Below are positions 44,205-54,440 of a stretch of 64,000 bases of DNA, in pieces. The translations under genes were made by a program, and so were the position numbers. The DNA is from Pictodentalium vernedei (lineage: Eukaryota; Mollusca; Scaphopoda; Dentaliida; Dentaliidae), in contig CM062297.1 in NCBI GenBank assembly GCA_031216915.1, positions 832,427,337-832,491,336 of the forward strand, in the 5' to 3' direction. Numbering within the stretch: position 1 is the first letter of the stretch; every line of letters begins with the position of its first letter. The notes under the pieces are model-generated. The model did no database searches. It saw only the letters and a list, made by a program, of their open reading frames with translations, and was not told the DNA's origin.

Positions 44205-45214
44205 GGAAATGTTGCACTACCATCTCCATGCCCCTGGGAGGTTCAGAGGTGTAGACGCACTACGTAGAGTATCTGAGAGAAAACCAAACAAGTTGTAAAA
44301 TGGTTGGAGACTCAAGACACTTGCATGCATCACAAACCCGCGCGTCGCACATTCCTTTGAAAGAAATTGATTGTTAATGGTATTGAAGCAGAATGGCAAG
44401 CTGACTTTAGTGGATTTAGTAAATTTTAGAAAATACACTGATGACACTAAACTCCTGTTGACGTGCATAGATGTGTTCAGCAAGTATGCTTGGGTCATAA
44501 CCCTTAAGAACAAATATGGAGATTCTTTTGTCAAGGCATTTACCAAAATTTTCAAACAGGGTCATATACCATTGAAATTACAAACCGAACAAGGTGAAGA
44601 ATTTCTGAATGAAAAATTTCAGAAATTTCTCAAAGACCACGAAGTCGAATTTTTCGCGACACAAAACGTAGAAACAAATATATTCCATAGTTGAATGTTT
44701 CAAAAGAACTTTGAAACCTAACATATGGAAAATTTTAACCAAGAATGGTACACTTAAAAGGTTTGTAAGACCTTATAATCACACTCATCGCCGCGGTATC
44801 GGTATAGCTCCCGTTGCCGTGAACATGGAAAATCAAGAGGAAGTTTGGCAAAGATTTTATGGGAAACCCCAAAAACACAAGTACCCAAAGTTCAAAGTCA
44901 GAGGCAGGATGCGAATCAGTAAAGTCAATAAAACTTTTGAAAAGGGGTATTCGCCCAATAGGACCAAACAGTTATTCACAGAGGTAGCTAACAAGAAATG
45001 TCATCCAGTCGCATAGGTCTGGTTGGGAATTATTGAAAAAATCTATACTGAAGAGCTTCATCGAGTCGGACATAAAACTGTTTACAAAATCGAACGCGTC
45101 CTTAAGAAACGTGGCCGCGGTTTGACCAGAGAATTGTTTTTGAAATGGTTGGGATACCCCGCATCGTTTATCTCGTGGATTCGCGAGCATCAGCTCGCCT
45201 ATAAAAGGAAGTGA
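44205..45214 (+). pseudogene. Polinton integrase with chromodomain-like C-terminus
   Basis: An N-terminal region (NVALPSP, KPNK, NGWRLKTLACITNPRVAH in shifted frames) resembles the Polinton zinc-binding start. The core has VNGIEAEWQADF with the first catalytic Asp, LLTCIDVFSKYAWVITLKNK, and LQTEQGEEFLNEKFQKFL where Glu stands in place of the second catalytic Asp. A frameshift follows, then IVECFKRTLK keeping the catalytic Glu. Next come FVRPYNHTHRRGIGIAPVAV and KFKVRGRMRISKVNKTFEKG. The last frame, starting inside 45023, ends with YKIERVLKKRGRGL and LFLKWLGYPASFISWI, a chromodomain-type end (L-V-K-W-x-G-Y). Frameshifts and the Asp-to-Glu change make it inactive. Confidence 0.85.
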
Positions 45215-45447
45215 ACAAGAGCCTTCCTAAAATGGAGGAAGGATCGAACGGATCTTGGCCTCTCTTTGAAAAGAGAGTCCCCAGGAGTGAGATCACTTAC
45301 TTTTCGCAAATAATCATACTGTACATCATAATCATAACAGGTGTCGTCAATCTTACCCTCGACAGCCCAGACAATAAGTTGAGGACAGCTCCCTTGAGTA
45401 GTAGTATAGGCTATTTATTACCCAATCCGACCATCAAGAAAAAGTGA
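45211..45447 (+). CDS. Small single-pass membrane protein of the Polinton
   Basis: A 78-residue open frame starts four bases before the end of the integrase frame. Residues 1-30 are polar; residues 33-47 (IIILYIIIITGVVNL) form a membrane helix; the tail is polar and ends in lysines. Short membrane ORFs between integrase and capsid genes are usual in animal Polintons. It overlaps the next gene by four bases (ATGA), as in tight viral gene blocks. Confidence 0.6.
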   Translation: MNKSLPKMEEGSNGSWPLFEKRVPRSEITYFSQIIILYIIIITGVVNLTLDSPDNKLRTAPLSSSIGYLLPNPTIKKK

Positions 45448-46160
45448 TGTTTTATTTGACTCTACCAAGAAAGAGTTCAATGAACGTGTTTCCCGAAAAA
45501 ACGTTGACTTCGTACACCACTCCATTATCGCAACCAGTGAATCTCAAGGGGGAATGGGAGTTGGGATTGGAAAAGATCCAGTATCCAAACACTTCGTTCA
45601 ATATTCGCGGGGAAGAAGCTTTCTTCACTGTATTCTGGACTTCGAAGAAACGTTATCGGCTCACTCTGACAGAAGGTCGTTTTTCGTAACACGCTGATGA
45701 GATATGGGGCTATCAATGCTGTTGAAGAATTACTATTGCCTCGTCACGATAAGGTAGGATTTGAATTAGATGGGGTGACGAGATGGAGCCGTGGTCACAT
45801 TGAGTCCTACTCTCAAAAACATTTTAGGTTTTAACGATTATGTATTCAAGTCGGGCACTTACGAAGCCTCGCGAGTTGAAGATATCAACCAGTGATTCAG
45901 TTCGCTATGTTTACTTTGATTTGGTTCATGACCAGGTCGTGAGAGACATAACTGAACCGCTTCTTCGCATCGTACCCGTACGAGGAAGATACGGTAGCAT
46001 CATTCCCGAAGTATTTGAGAAAGTGTACTGCGTACCAGGGGAGCAAAAAAAAATCAGCACCGTCCGAGTGTATATAAGGGATGTCACAGGCGCCAAAGTA
46101 CCATTCGAGTTTGGGAAGGTGACAGTGACACTTCATTTCCGGAACCGTGGGTCTCGTCAT
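45444..46160 (+). pseudogene. Polinton capsid-associated protein (candidate penton/minor capsid)
   Basis: It begins MMFYLTLPRKSSMNVFPEKT, then VNLKGEWELGLEKIQYPNTS and FWTSKKRYRLTLTEGRF (45444-45689). A shifted frame continues with RYGAINAVEELLLP and GFELDGVTRW; another gives YVYFDLVHDQVVRDITEPLL, RIVPVRGRYGSI and VRVYIRDVTGAKVPFEFGKV (45840-46160). The beta-rich pattern, the S-S-M-x-x-F-P start and the G-E-W-E-L-G-L motif are a type I know from Polinton gene blocks between integrase and major capsid gene. Which capsid role it has is not settled by sequence alone. At least two frameshifts. Confidence 0.6.
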
Positions 46161-46199
46161 TTCACTTTAATATTACTAAGTATTGTAATATCAAATTGT

Positions 46200-46600
46200 A
46201 GGAAGATTATAACACGAAACAAGCTGGGAACGGGCTACCAGCTTTTTCAGGAGCTCAGATACAGAGAGGTTATGGTTTGGGTAGTATATTAGGAGGACTG
46301 AAGAGCATTGTGTTACCCCTATTGAAAACTGCTGTCAGGACCGTAAGCAGAGAACTTGTGAAAAAGGAGCAACATTTGCCGAGGATGTCATCGAAGGGAA
46401 AAATCGGAAACAAGCAGCGTTCGAGAGATTCAATGAGGCCGGTGTGGGTGCTTTGAACGAAGTGTTGAGTGGGTCGAAGGAAGGATATAAAAAGGTGCAC
46501 ACCACGCGGTGCCAGCAAATCGGAAAAGCGAAGGCAAACGGTGAAAACGCAAGACTTTCTCGGTGCATGATGTCTCTCATTAACGAAATATCTTTTTAGT
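46200..46600 (+). pseudogene. Small basic, glycine-led virion-type protein of the Polinton
   Basis: The text reads QIQRGYGLGSILGGLKSIVL, PLLKTAVRTVSRELVKK, then in a shifted frame ATFAEDVIEGKNRKQAAFER and a basic tail ending near 46598. An N-terminal Q-R-G-x-G-x-G-S-x-L-G-G-L helix with an alternating hydrophobic/basic middle is typical of the small protein preceding the major capsid gene in animal Polintons, sometimes compared with adenovirus core proteins. I cannot prove that relation. Confidence 0.5.
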
Positions 46601-47025
46601 GTGTCAATAGCGAACTCGACTCGTTTTCTATACCACCAACGCAGACGAGTGTGAAACATGGAAAATAAGTGGAACACAGACCATTTACGACTATAGGAAA
46701 TATAATTTCGGGTAGTGAACCGATTATTTGAATCTGGCACAGACATATCTATGTTAAGGCGGCGGTTGTAGATTCCATTGGGGCATCAACTGCATCCGAT
46801 GCCAATGTGGCATCGGTGAATTTATGCATTCCCTATTCAGTCAAATCGATATCAGTTTGAACGAGAAATTTGTGTCGCATTCCAATACAGAGCCCGCATA
46901 GAAACATTGTTGAGTTTTGGACCAGCTGTAAATAAGTCACAATTGACTAATTCCTTATGGTACAGAAACACGACCAGACACATGGAAGATCTGGAAGAAG
47001 GAAAACAAATGGTTTATTAGAAAAT

Positions 47026-48255
47026 ATTATACCTCACGTGACTTGCTTGCATTCTGATTGGCTGAAAGATGATACCCTATTTCGTGTAGTTTGCATCCAC
47101 AGAACTGACCAGGCACTACAGTTAAAACTAGAAGTCCTGCCACGAAATGCGCACAGATAGCACGTCGATCTGCGCGTCAATCCACGCGTTATGACCATAG
47201 TAAGGCTATCAAATTCTGTATATATGGCATGTGCACCAGCAGTGTTTCAGCCAATGGACCTCCGGGTAACCCGGAGGTCCATTGGCGCAGAAACATTGCC
47301 TGTGTTTGCTATGCGTCACCAGGAGAACCTGCCGTGCTTTGGCTGCCATTCGATATGACAACTGCGCGCAATTCCTACGCGCAATTAAGCCTAGATAAAC
47401 GCACAGTTCGTGACAGGACTTCTGGTTTTAACTGCACACCCAAGCACTACACGTTTTCTATTTTTAGCACACTACTATATCAGTTTTCTTTTCATACTGG
47501 GCGAATAAAACTGATCAGGCTAAGTTTAAAAATCGATTCACAGAGGCACAACATCCACAAAACGACCCGGAAAGAAAGCTTTGTAGAAAAATGTATCGCT
47601 TTTCCATTGTTGAAGTCACATTTTTCGAGGCGTTCATTTTATTCCTTGAGAAGGTGATCCATATCTCGTTTCGAAGAGAATGATCCATACGTGGGTCCAA
47701 CTTTCATGAGAACGCGTCCGGATATGAAAAATCGTTTGTTTCGCTGCTCATATTATTTCGCTATTTAATTGTATGTTTTGGGCAGTAAACGAATAAATTT
47801 GAATCTTCGGAGTTTTGTATCCCGTACTGACCCATTCGTTAATGTAAATGTGTGAAAAATGTGTGGAAATTATCAAACTGCGTTGTCAAATTTCGAAAAT
47901 TTTAGCTTTCATTCGCGAGTTGCGCGATTCTAGAATACACAGTTCCGTTGGGAGGAAATGTTTTGTTTACCCTTGCCGACCGATTCAAAACCTGTCATCT
48001 GCTCATATCAATAATCCAAGTTAGCCGTGTTTTGGAAGAAGAAAATGTTTTTAAAAAACTACATGGTATTTTTTTCTATATAACGCTGGTTGCTACCTTG
48101 GTAATAGATTAACAAATCGGACAGATGTTTTTCTTGATGGGTGTTCGATATAATATAAGGATTAGTGCATGTCTTGTCGTTGGATTCGCGGCGGGAACTA
48201 CACCACCTCACTGGGCACTATATGGGCGTAGTTAACTCCAAGCCATGCACTGTTC
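47026..48255. mobile_element. Insertion within the major capsid gene
   Basis: From AATATTATACCTCACGTGAC (47026) to TTTCGAAGAGAA (about 47670) it matches the repeat at 57285-57625, apart from an extra MITE at 47119-47434. The remaining 47,680-48,255 is AT-rich DNA without a second copy in the window. The capsid gene resumes immediately after. Confidence 0.7.
47119..47434 (+). mobile_element. MITE with CCAATGGACCTCCGGG palindromic core, copy 2
   Basis: Terminal repeats CAGTTAAAACTAGAAGTCCTG and CAGGACTTCTGGTTTTAACTG are near-exact inverted repeats. The centre CCAATGGACCTCCGGGTAAC is followed by its mirror. The copy of the host repeat at 57.3 kb lacks this block, which gives an empty site. A related copy lies at 17255-17520 in the opposite orientation. 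Confidence 0.9.
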
Positions 48256-49010
48256 CTTAAGAAGTTCACAGGAAGAAGTAAAGTAGTGGACATGACTGGA
48301 CGATTACATTTGGACATGTTTTTTCAAAATCGTTTCTTGTTGAATGGAGTTAACGTTCATGTTAAAATGAATAGATCCAAAAACGCATTCGCCTTGATGG
48401 GTGATGCCGAAACTTACAGGATCAAAATTCTAAACGTATCCATATTTTGCGTAAAGAGAGGGTTCATTTCTTCGTGAGAATGGCTCATGAAAAAGCACTG
48501 GCTAACGCAGCGACAAAATATCCTATCGACCAGGAGGAATCTACAGCGTTTTCGTTACCAAAAGGAAATCTGAGCATCACAAAACATTTATTTTTGGGAC
48601 AGTTACCAAAACGCATCGTGGTAGGATGCGTATACAACGATGCTTTCAATTGAAGTTTACCTCCCTTTGTCCGTGAATTGACAACGGATTCCTGTCAAAC
48701 CTTTACAACCTAGATTCGATCAACAAGAAGTGGCCAGATCCTGTTCTAGGGGATAGGACAGATGTACGAGAACGAAGGAAAATGCATCAGCAGAGAAGAG
48801 TACATAAAGGCCTTCACGCTGTTCGTCGTCGACCTAACCTCAGACCCATCGCATAGACAACACTTCGATCTGGTGAGGAGAGGAAACTCGAGATTGGAAG
48901 TCCATTTCGAAGGCTTGTTACTAACCACGATCAACGTACTGGTGTATGCAGAATTTCAGAATATAATAGAAGTGGACAGGAACCACCAAAGTGACTTTCG
49001 ATTACGCGAC

Positions 49011-49456
49011 ATGAATAATTTAGAGTTGGAGACCGCATTTCGATTGAATGTTTGTTTGAAGAGAATGTTTTGGTGAGTGTTTGCAAGAAACAGACTACCA
49101 ACCAAAAGGACTACCAGATCACAGGCCAGTGGCTTTGATAGCCAACACAGATCTAGATTACAGAAAAGGTTAACATTGTGTGGCTCTCTTTGTGAGTCAT
49201 CACAACAAAAGTAAATACTTTGATTCCTATGGAACAGCAGAGACCATTCGAGAATTTTCAGAAGAAGAATTCCAGATATTTGAAGTTTAATGCGAAACGC
49301 ATTCAAGGATCGTTACCGACGTGTGGACAGTACTGTTTATTTTATTTGAAATATCGCTGCCGCGGTGTACCGATGAAAACCATAGTCAACATAATCGCCG
49401 ATCTGATGGACAATGATGTATTGGCTGATGACGTCATAGATGGAACCTGCCACTAG
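49011..49456 (+). pseudogene. Polinton adenain-like cysteine protease
   Basis: The frame from the ATG at 49011 begins MNNLELETAFRLNVCLKRMF, meets a TGA, and the second part lies in other frames: VALIAN, a stretch giving V-S-H-H-N-K-S-K-Y-F-D-S-Y-G near 49190-49230, then NAKRIQGSLPTCGQYCLFYL and CRGVPMKTIVNIIADLM. The His before F-D-S-Y-G and the Cys in P-T-C-G-Q-Y-C match the catalytic pair of Ulp1/adenovirus-type proteases that mature Polinton capsids. It directly follows the capsid gene, the usual Polinton order. At least three frame breaks. Confidence 0.75.
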
Positions 49457-49489
49457 ATGTCGCTGTATTAAAGAGTGTAAAAATGGGGC

Positions 49490-50219
49490 GAATTCGGTTT
49501 TTAGCTCCCCTCTGATATATCATCTATGTCAATTGCCTCAAAATCTTTGATAATCGCGTTCAAATCACACAATTTGCGGACGATAAGGGGCTATGGGACT
49601 CTAATAACACCGCCATCTAGTTCCAAAATCCCTTCAACGCGCTCTCGATGACCTGGAGCAATGGTGTGCAAAATGGAGAATTAAGCTGAACGCTAAAAAA
49701 ACCCATAGAGTCACGTTCAACCGTAACAAACAGAATCGCTACTTTGACCTAAAACTTCTGGACAAAGTCCTCCCAGAATGCACCGAAGCGAAATTCCTTG
49801 GTATAACCATTTACCAAAATTTATCCTTCAATAAACACACCAACGATATCGCCACTAAAGCCACTAGACGCATTAATCTTATAAAAATGCTATGGGGTAG
49901 TCTTGGGGAGCTAATCAGACAATCCTACTTAAATTATACAAAGCTTTCGTACGCCCTGTCCTCGAGTATCGGGCACTCGTCTTCACTGACTTAAATAAAA
50001 CCAAAATGGGGAAACTCCAAAAAATCCAGAACCATGCGCACAGGGGCATTCCTGCGTACCCCCCGAGATACCCCGATCAAATCACTCCACTACAGAGCCG
50101 GAATTCCAACCATAGAAGACCGCCTCGCCTTCTTTATTGCGAAAAATCGTGATCGCCTCGCCGAAAGTAACCTAATATCCGAACTCCAGGACATTTGCGC
50201 CAGCCGGCAAAAAGCTTAG
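49490..50219 (+). pseudogene. 3' part of a non-LTR retrotransposon reverse transcriptase
   Basis: It begins with FLAPL, then YIIYVNCLKIFDNRVQITQF and A-D-D, the FADD form of the catalytic motif, in one frame. After shifts it continues LEQWCAKWRIKLNAKKTHRV, AKFLGITIYQNLSFNKHTND and ATRRINLIKMLWG. The conserved tail with L-Q-K-I-Q-N-x-A-x-R-x, FLRTPRDTPIKSLHYRAGIP and TIEDRLAFFIAK ends at a TAG. The motif order is that of jockey/CR1-like LINEs. Only the palm and thumb part remains, as expected for 5' truncation. Confidence 0.8.
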
Positions 50220-50258
50220 AATGCCATAAATTAATCACCGAGTAAGGTGCAACCAACC

Positions 50259-50605
50259 CGCGGAGGAAATAGAAGGAAACACCCTCGGGTGTGACATTCA
50301 AGCGTGAAAGCCTGCTCTCCTCCCTTAATCTTGATCTCAACCTTCCTAATTAAGATGACCCATATCAACTCTAATAGGAATTAAACCGCGGAGGTAAAGA
50401 GCAGGAAAACACTCTCGGGTGTGGCATTTAAACGTGGACAACTACTCTCCTCCCTTAATCTTGATCTCAACCTACCTAATTAAGATGACCCATAACAACT
50501 CTAATAGGAATCAAACCGCGGAGGTAATGAGCCGCAAAACACCCTCTGGGTGGCATTTAAGCGTGAAAGCCTTCTCTCCTCCCATAACCGTGATAGCCCG
50601 CATAA
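50259..50605 (+). repeat. Three tandem copies of a 128-bp unit (LINE 3' tail)
   Basis: CCGCGGAGG begins units at 50259, 50386 and 50516. Each carries CCTCCCTTAATCTTGATCTC or a close variant, and the first two AATTAAGATGACCCAT. The array starts 40 bp after the reverse transcriptase stop, so it is probably the element's 3' UTR. Confidence 0.8.
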
Positions 50606-50639
50606 AAGCGTGATATCTCAGTCTATCAAGACGAACTTA

Positions 50640-53370
50640 CATGTCAGCTCATTTACTCTGTTATACACAACATACTAATTCTGTTTTTTCTATTTTAAGT
50701 AGGTACCGACAGATTTTTTTTCATGATCGTCCACCCCCCCCCCCCCCCCCAATAAAGGCTATGGATTAACTCTAACCGCAATGGATCGCAGTAACCGCTA
50801 TGGACTTTGAACGTCCTTCACTCTATCCCTAGAAGTGGTCATCCACCTCCTGGTAGGCCAGCGTTGGTCCTGCGTCCCACTTGGTGCCCCTTTTAGTAAA
50901 CGCCAGTAGTGCGAATTCATGCTCCGGCCATAAATGTTACCAGGCGGACCTGCCCCCGAACCAGGAAGTTCAGGTCTCTCTCTAGGTGGTCTCCGAAAGG
51001 GGTCGTTGTTGTTTTTTCTTCTCAACACCGAAAACAAATCTGATGCATAAGCCAACTCAACCACCATCGATCGCCTGAGGCAGACTATACTTGCCAATGA
51101 TGGCCAACCACATAAAATCATCCCATAAGTGGCAGACTATACTTGCCTGAAAATACCAACATAGCGCCCTAGCGGAGAGGTAGCACCTTTGCTGAGAGAA
51201 AACCCCTCTCGCACTGATCCTTATCCGAGGGTCCAGATCAAAGAACATTAGAAGACCGCCACTACTCTCAAGAACACCGTGATTCTGGACATCCGCTGAG
51301 TGCCTCCACCTTTTTCTCCTCTGACACGCCGACACGTTGCAAAAAACCCATATTCAACAGTTAAAGAGGGTTGAAAGGAGTTTGCCCCAAACCGTCCCTG
51401 CGCGCCTTAGGTGCGCGAAACCATTACATCTGCTTTTCAGCTCATTTGTGCGTCGACCACCGAAGAAGAACGATGTGCGTGAATGTGGCTGTTTTCAAAA
51501 TAAACAACGAATTACGGATTCAGTGGATATAGTACAGAAGAGGAGCATTGAAATAGGAGAATCCAAGCCGAAGAGAGAAGGACAATCAAAGAAGAATGAT
51601 TAAAGATTGTTCACAGTCCATGTTTGATACAGATGACACTGAACGAAAGAGAATCAGGGAATCCCAGAGACTATCCAGAGCGCGTTTCATTCGAAACGTT
51701 ATTTTCACCGCTCCTACAGAACCAACTTCTTCATGGGGAGGGTGGGCCTAGGTTAATAGTAGCTCAAACGTGCATTTCCCATTGCAATGAGGTTTCTCCA
51801 AACAGAAAGAGCGATGCACATGTATTTTGTACAGGTGTACCTACATTCGAAAATAGGGTTGAGACGCTAAAATCCAGGTGTATCAATAAAAAATACATGT
51901 TGGGCGTGTATTTCAATCTCATCGCAATGAAAAATGCACGTTGGACGCGCATTTGTCAGTAGAAGTATTTTTGCAAAAATACACGCACTTGGATTTCATT
52001 GTTTCAAAAATATTTTCGAATGTAGTTGAACCTGTGAAAATAGGGATGCACATGGAAAATAATCCACGTCCAAAGTGCAATTTATACGTCCGACTTGTAT
52101 TTTATACTTCCAACGTATAAATGAACGTTGGAAGAAAATTTTTAATCGCGATGAGTTTTCTTTAAACAGAAAATGACGATGCAGAAAATAGCGATGCAAA
52201 TGCAATGTAGGTACACCCGGTTTCGACAAATAGAAATGCACGTCTGACATTCATTTTCATCGCAATGAGACTGAAATACGCGTCCAGCGTTCATTTTTTT
52301 ATTTTTAGCCAATAGGAATTGGTAAATGCAGGTGCACCCAGTTTCTAAAACTCGAAATACAGCCTCCACGTACATTGGCCAATCGAAATTTGTGTTGCAA
52401 ATATAACTTGGAATGTTTTAGTGCTGAACTGTGATATATCTGCTTCCATTGCGTTTATTTGCAAATCTGTTACATTCATATGCAAAACTTTTGCGAATAC
52501 TCGCAATAACTTTTAGCTTATAAGCGGTACATTTCCGTCACGTCGTCGAACTTAACTCACGGGAAAGCCTCGTGGGACAGGAAAAACAAAGGTGTGCGGT
52601 ATGATTCTGAAACATTGACGATCTCTTTGTTACCAATATACGAAGCTTTCTGCCACTTCATTGTGTATTACGGGTCGCCTTTGCTGATATTTTTGTTGGT
52701 TGGGATGGGAGGAAGAAACTGAACCTTGCACTTGCAGTGATAGCCTTTATGTATGTTTGTTGATAAAATTACCGAGAGAGGAGATTATTTCCTTGTGAAA
52801 TATTTACATTTGTGCTCTACAATTGTGTGTGTGTTGTGGTGGATGGAGCGGAATACAATATTCTCGTGTACATGGGGTACACGCTTGCTTATGGTAAAAA
52901 TGAAGTTGTCAACTTTTGTGCATGGCATATCAGTATTTTACTGGTGACCGCGTTCCCATCGCAATGGTTTCATAAAGTTTAAGATGATATATAATCGGGG
53001 GTGGGGCTAAAGTGACTATCAAGGGGGCCTCCTGGATGGTAACTGGAAGGTATGTAAGTGTCGCATCCTGATGAATACACAAGTGCTGAATTTTTAAGGG
53101 AACAATAGTTCGCATTGCCTTGCACTGTTTTGGATTCAAGCTCAAACACGCATTGGTCATACGCGCGCCTGGCTAGAAAAATGTAAGGGGCGTAATCCGT
53201 CCGAGCCACAGTGCGATGAAACGGGAGATATTACGTGAGGGGTATTCCTTCTTAATCTTCGGGTGGGAACCCTCTCCCGTGGAATACGTTTTTCAATTGC
53301 TGAGACACCAACTCATTTTTCGTTGTTCTTGGCCCTTGGGAGACGTTGGGTATTATAGCATCATCACTAA
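50640..53370. other. Non-coding stretch with degenerate short repeats
   Basis: GCAGACTATACTTGCC occurs twice near 51077 and 51130. A region 51760-52400 is dense in variants of GAAATGCACGTTGGACG and its complement. No gene recognised. Confidence 0.4.
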
Positions 53371-53710
53371 CATAATATATATACTACTCAAAGTTTGCTA
53401 AGCACCATGTATATCCAACTACCTGTCTTTCGTTTCAGTTGAAATATTGTGATGAGAAGTGTATATATTTTTCATTTAATTGTATCTTTAATGATTTAAG
53501 TACAGAAATTAAGATTGTATTTGTGTTTGACATTATTTTTTAGCTTTTGAATACGATAACCATGGAAAATGGATATTATTGGTAAAAGAGGAAATTTTTC
53601 AATTTGCCAAAAGGTTGACGGAGCGAACTGGTATGGGTTCAATATCGAGTATGAGACCCATAAGGCCTGATTTAGTCGACGGCTTTTTGACGCGTCGAAT
53701 CTAATTGTAT

Positions 53711-53712
<2 letters not shown>

Positions 53713-53777
<65 letters not shown>

Positions 53778-54021
53778 TTGGTGTTTAAGGTCACATATTT
53801 CGGCACAATGGAAAACCATGACTATGGCAGTTTTACGGGTGGAGGAACTCGGAGTACGCGGAGAGAACCACCGAGCAACGGCGAGCAACTGTCAGCTCCC
53901 CGACCCCAACATACCAACTCCACACAAGCAGGGTTAGCATTGGTTGAAGACAGGTGCACCATCGACGTGCAGTACGCCTTAGTACACAACGTCACCGTGC
54001 CCCCACATGGGCAATGAGGGT
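53713..54021 (-). mobile_element. SINE inserted into the left terminus, 14-bp target duplication
   Basis: AATCTAATTGTATT occurs at 53699-53712 and 54022-54035. Between them are a (TTTA)n tail and the reverse complement of the SINE body of the 33.6-kb copy. The promoter head is absent, so it is 5'-truncated. Confidence 0.9.
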
Positions 54022-54180
54022 AATCTAATTGTATTGAATCCGTCGCTGATGCGACACGGAGAAGTTTTGAAATATACAGACGCATCACCGTCGCGTCAAA
54101 TCTAATTGATCAGCCAATCGTGGTCGACCAGCACACTTTTGGTTCCTTCGGTCATTTTGTTTTTGCACCTAGGGCGCGAC

Positions 54181-54182
54181 AT

Positions 54183-54229
<47 letters not shown>

Positions 54230-54440
54230 TTTTCTGGGGCGCCCCGGCACTTTCGAATGCCAGTGTCGGACAGTTTTACGTGTGAGGCCGGAAAACCCGG
54301 AGAAACACTGATCGGAGCGAGTAACTATCAGAGCTACTAAATCGCCACAAGCAGGGTTAGCAATGTTTGAAGGCGTATGTACCGTCGACGTGGTATACTC
54401 CTCAGCACACTGCAAGCATGATCTGGTGGAACCTGCACCC
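54181..54440 (-). mobile_element. Diverged SINE-family copy
   Basis: It has a (TTTA)n tail, then ACAGTTTTACGTGTGAGGCC, CCGGAGAAACACTGATCGG, CACAAGCAGGGTTAGCAATG and ACCGTCGACGTGGTATAC, parallel to the neighbouring SINE but only distantly similar. Confidence 0.65.

Larger units (their letters stand above)
46600..49010 (+). pseudogene. Polinton major capsid protein (double-jelly-roll type), split by an insertion
   Basis: The N-terminal part near 46605 has NSELDSFSIPPTQTSV, the S-E-L-D-x-F-x-x-P-P-T-Q-T-S start that I know from Polinton capsid genes. It is followed by IYVKAAVVD and, near 46930-47017, SLWYRNTTRHMEDLEEG. The second part resumes near 48262 with SKVVDMTGRLHLDMFFQNRF and NRSKNAFALMGDAETYRIKI, then RMAHEKALANAATKYPID, GQLPKRIVVGCVYNDAFN (48447-48653). 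It ends with CISREEYIKAFTLFVVDLTS and TINVLVYAEFQNIIEVDRN (48762-48980). Between the parts lies about 1.2 kb of repeat DNA without capsid sequence. There are several more frameshifts. I describe the pieces and do not rejoin them. Confidence 0.8.
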
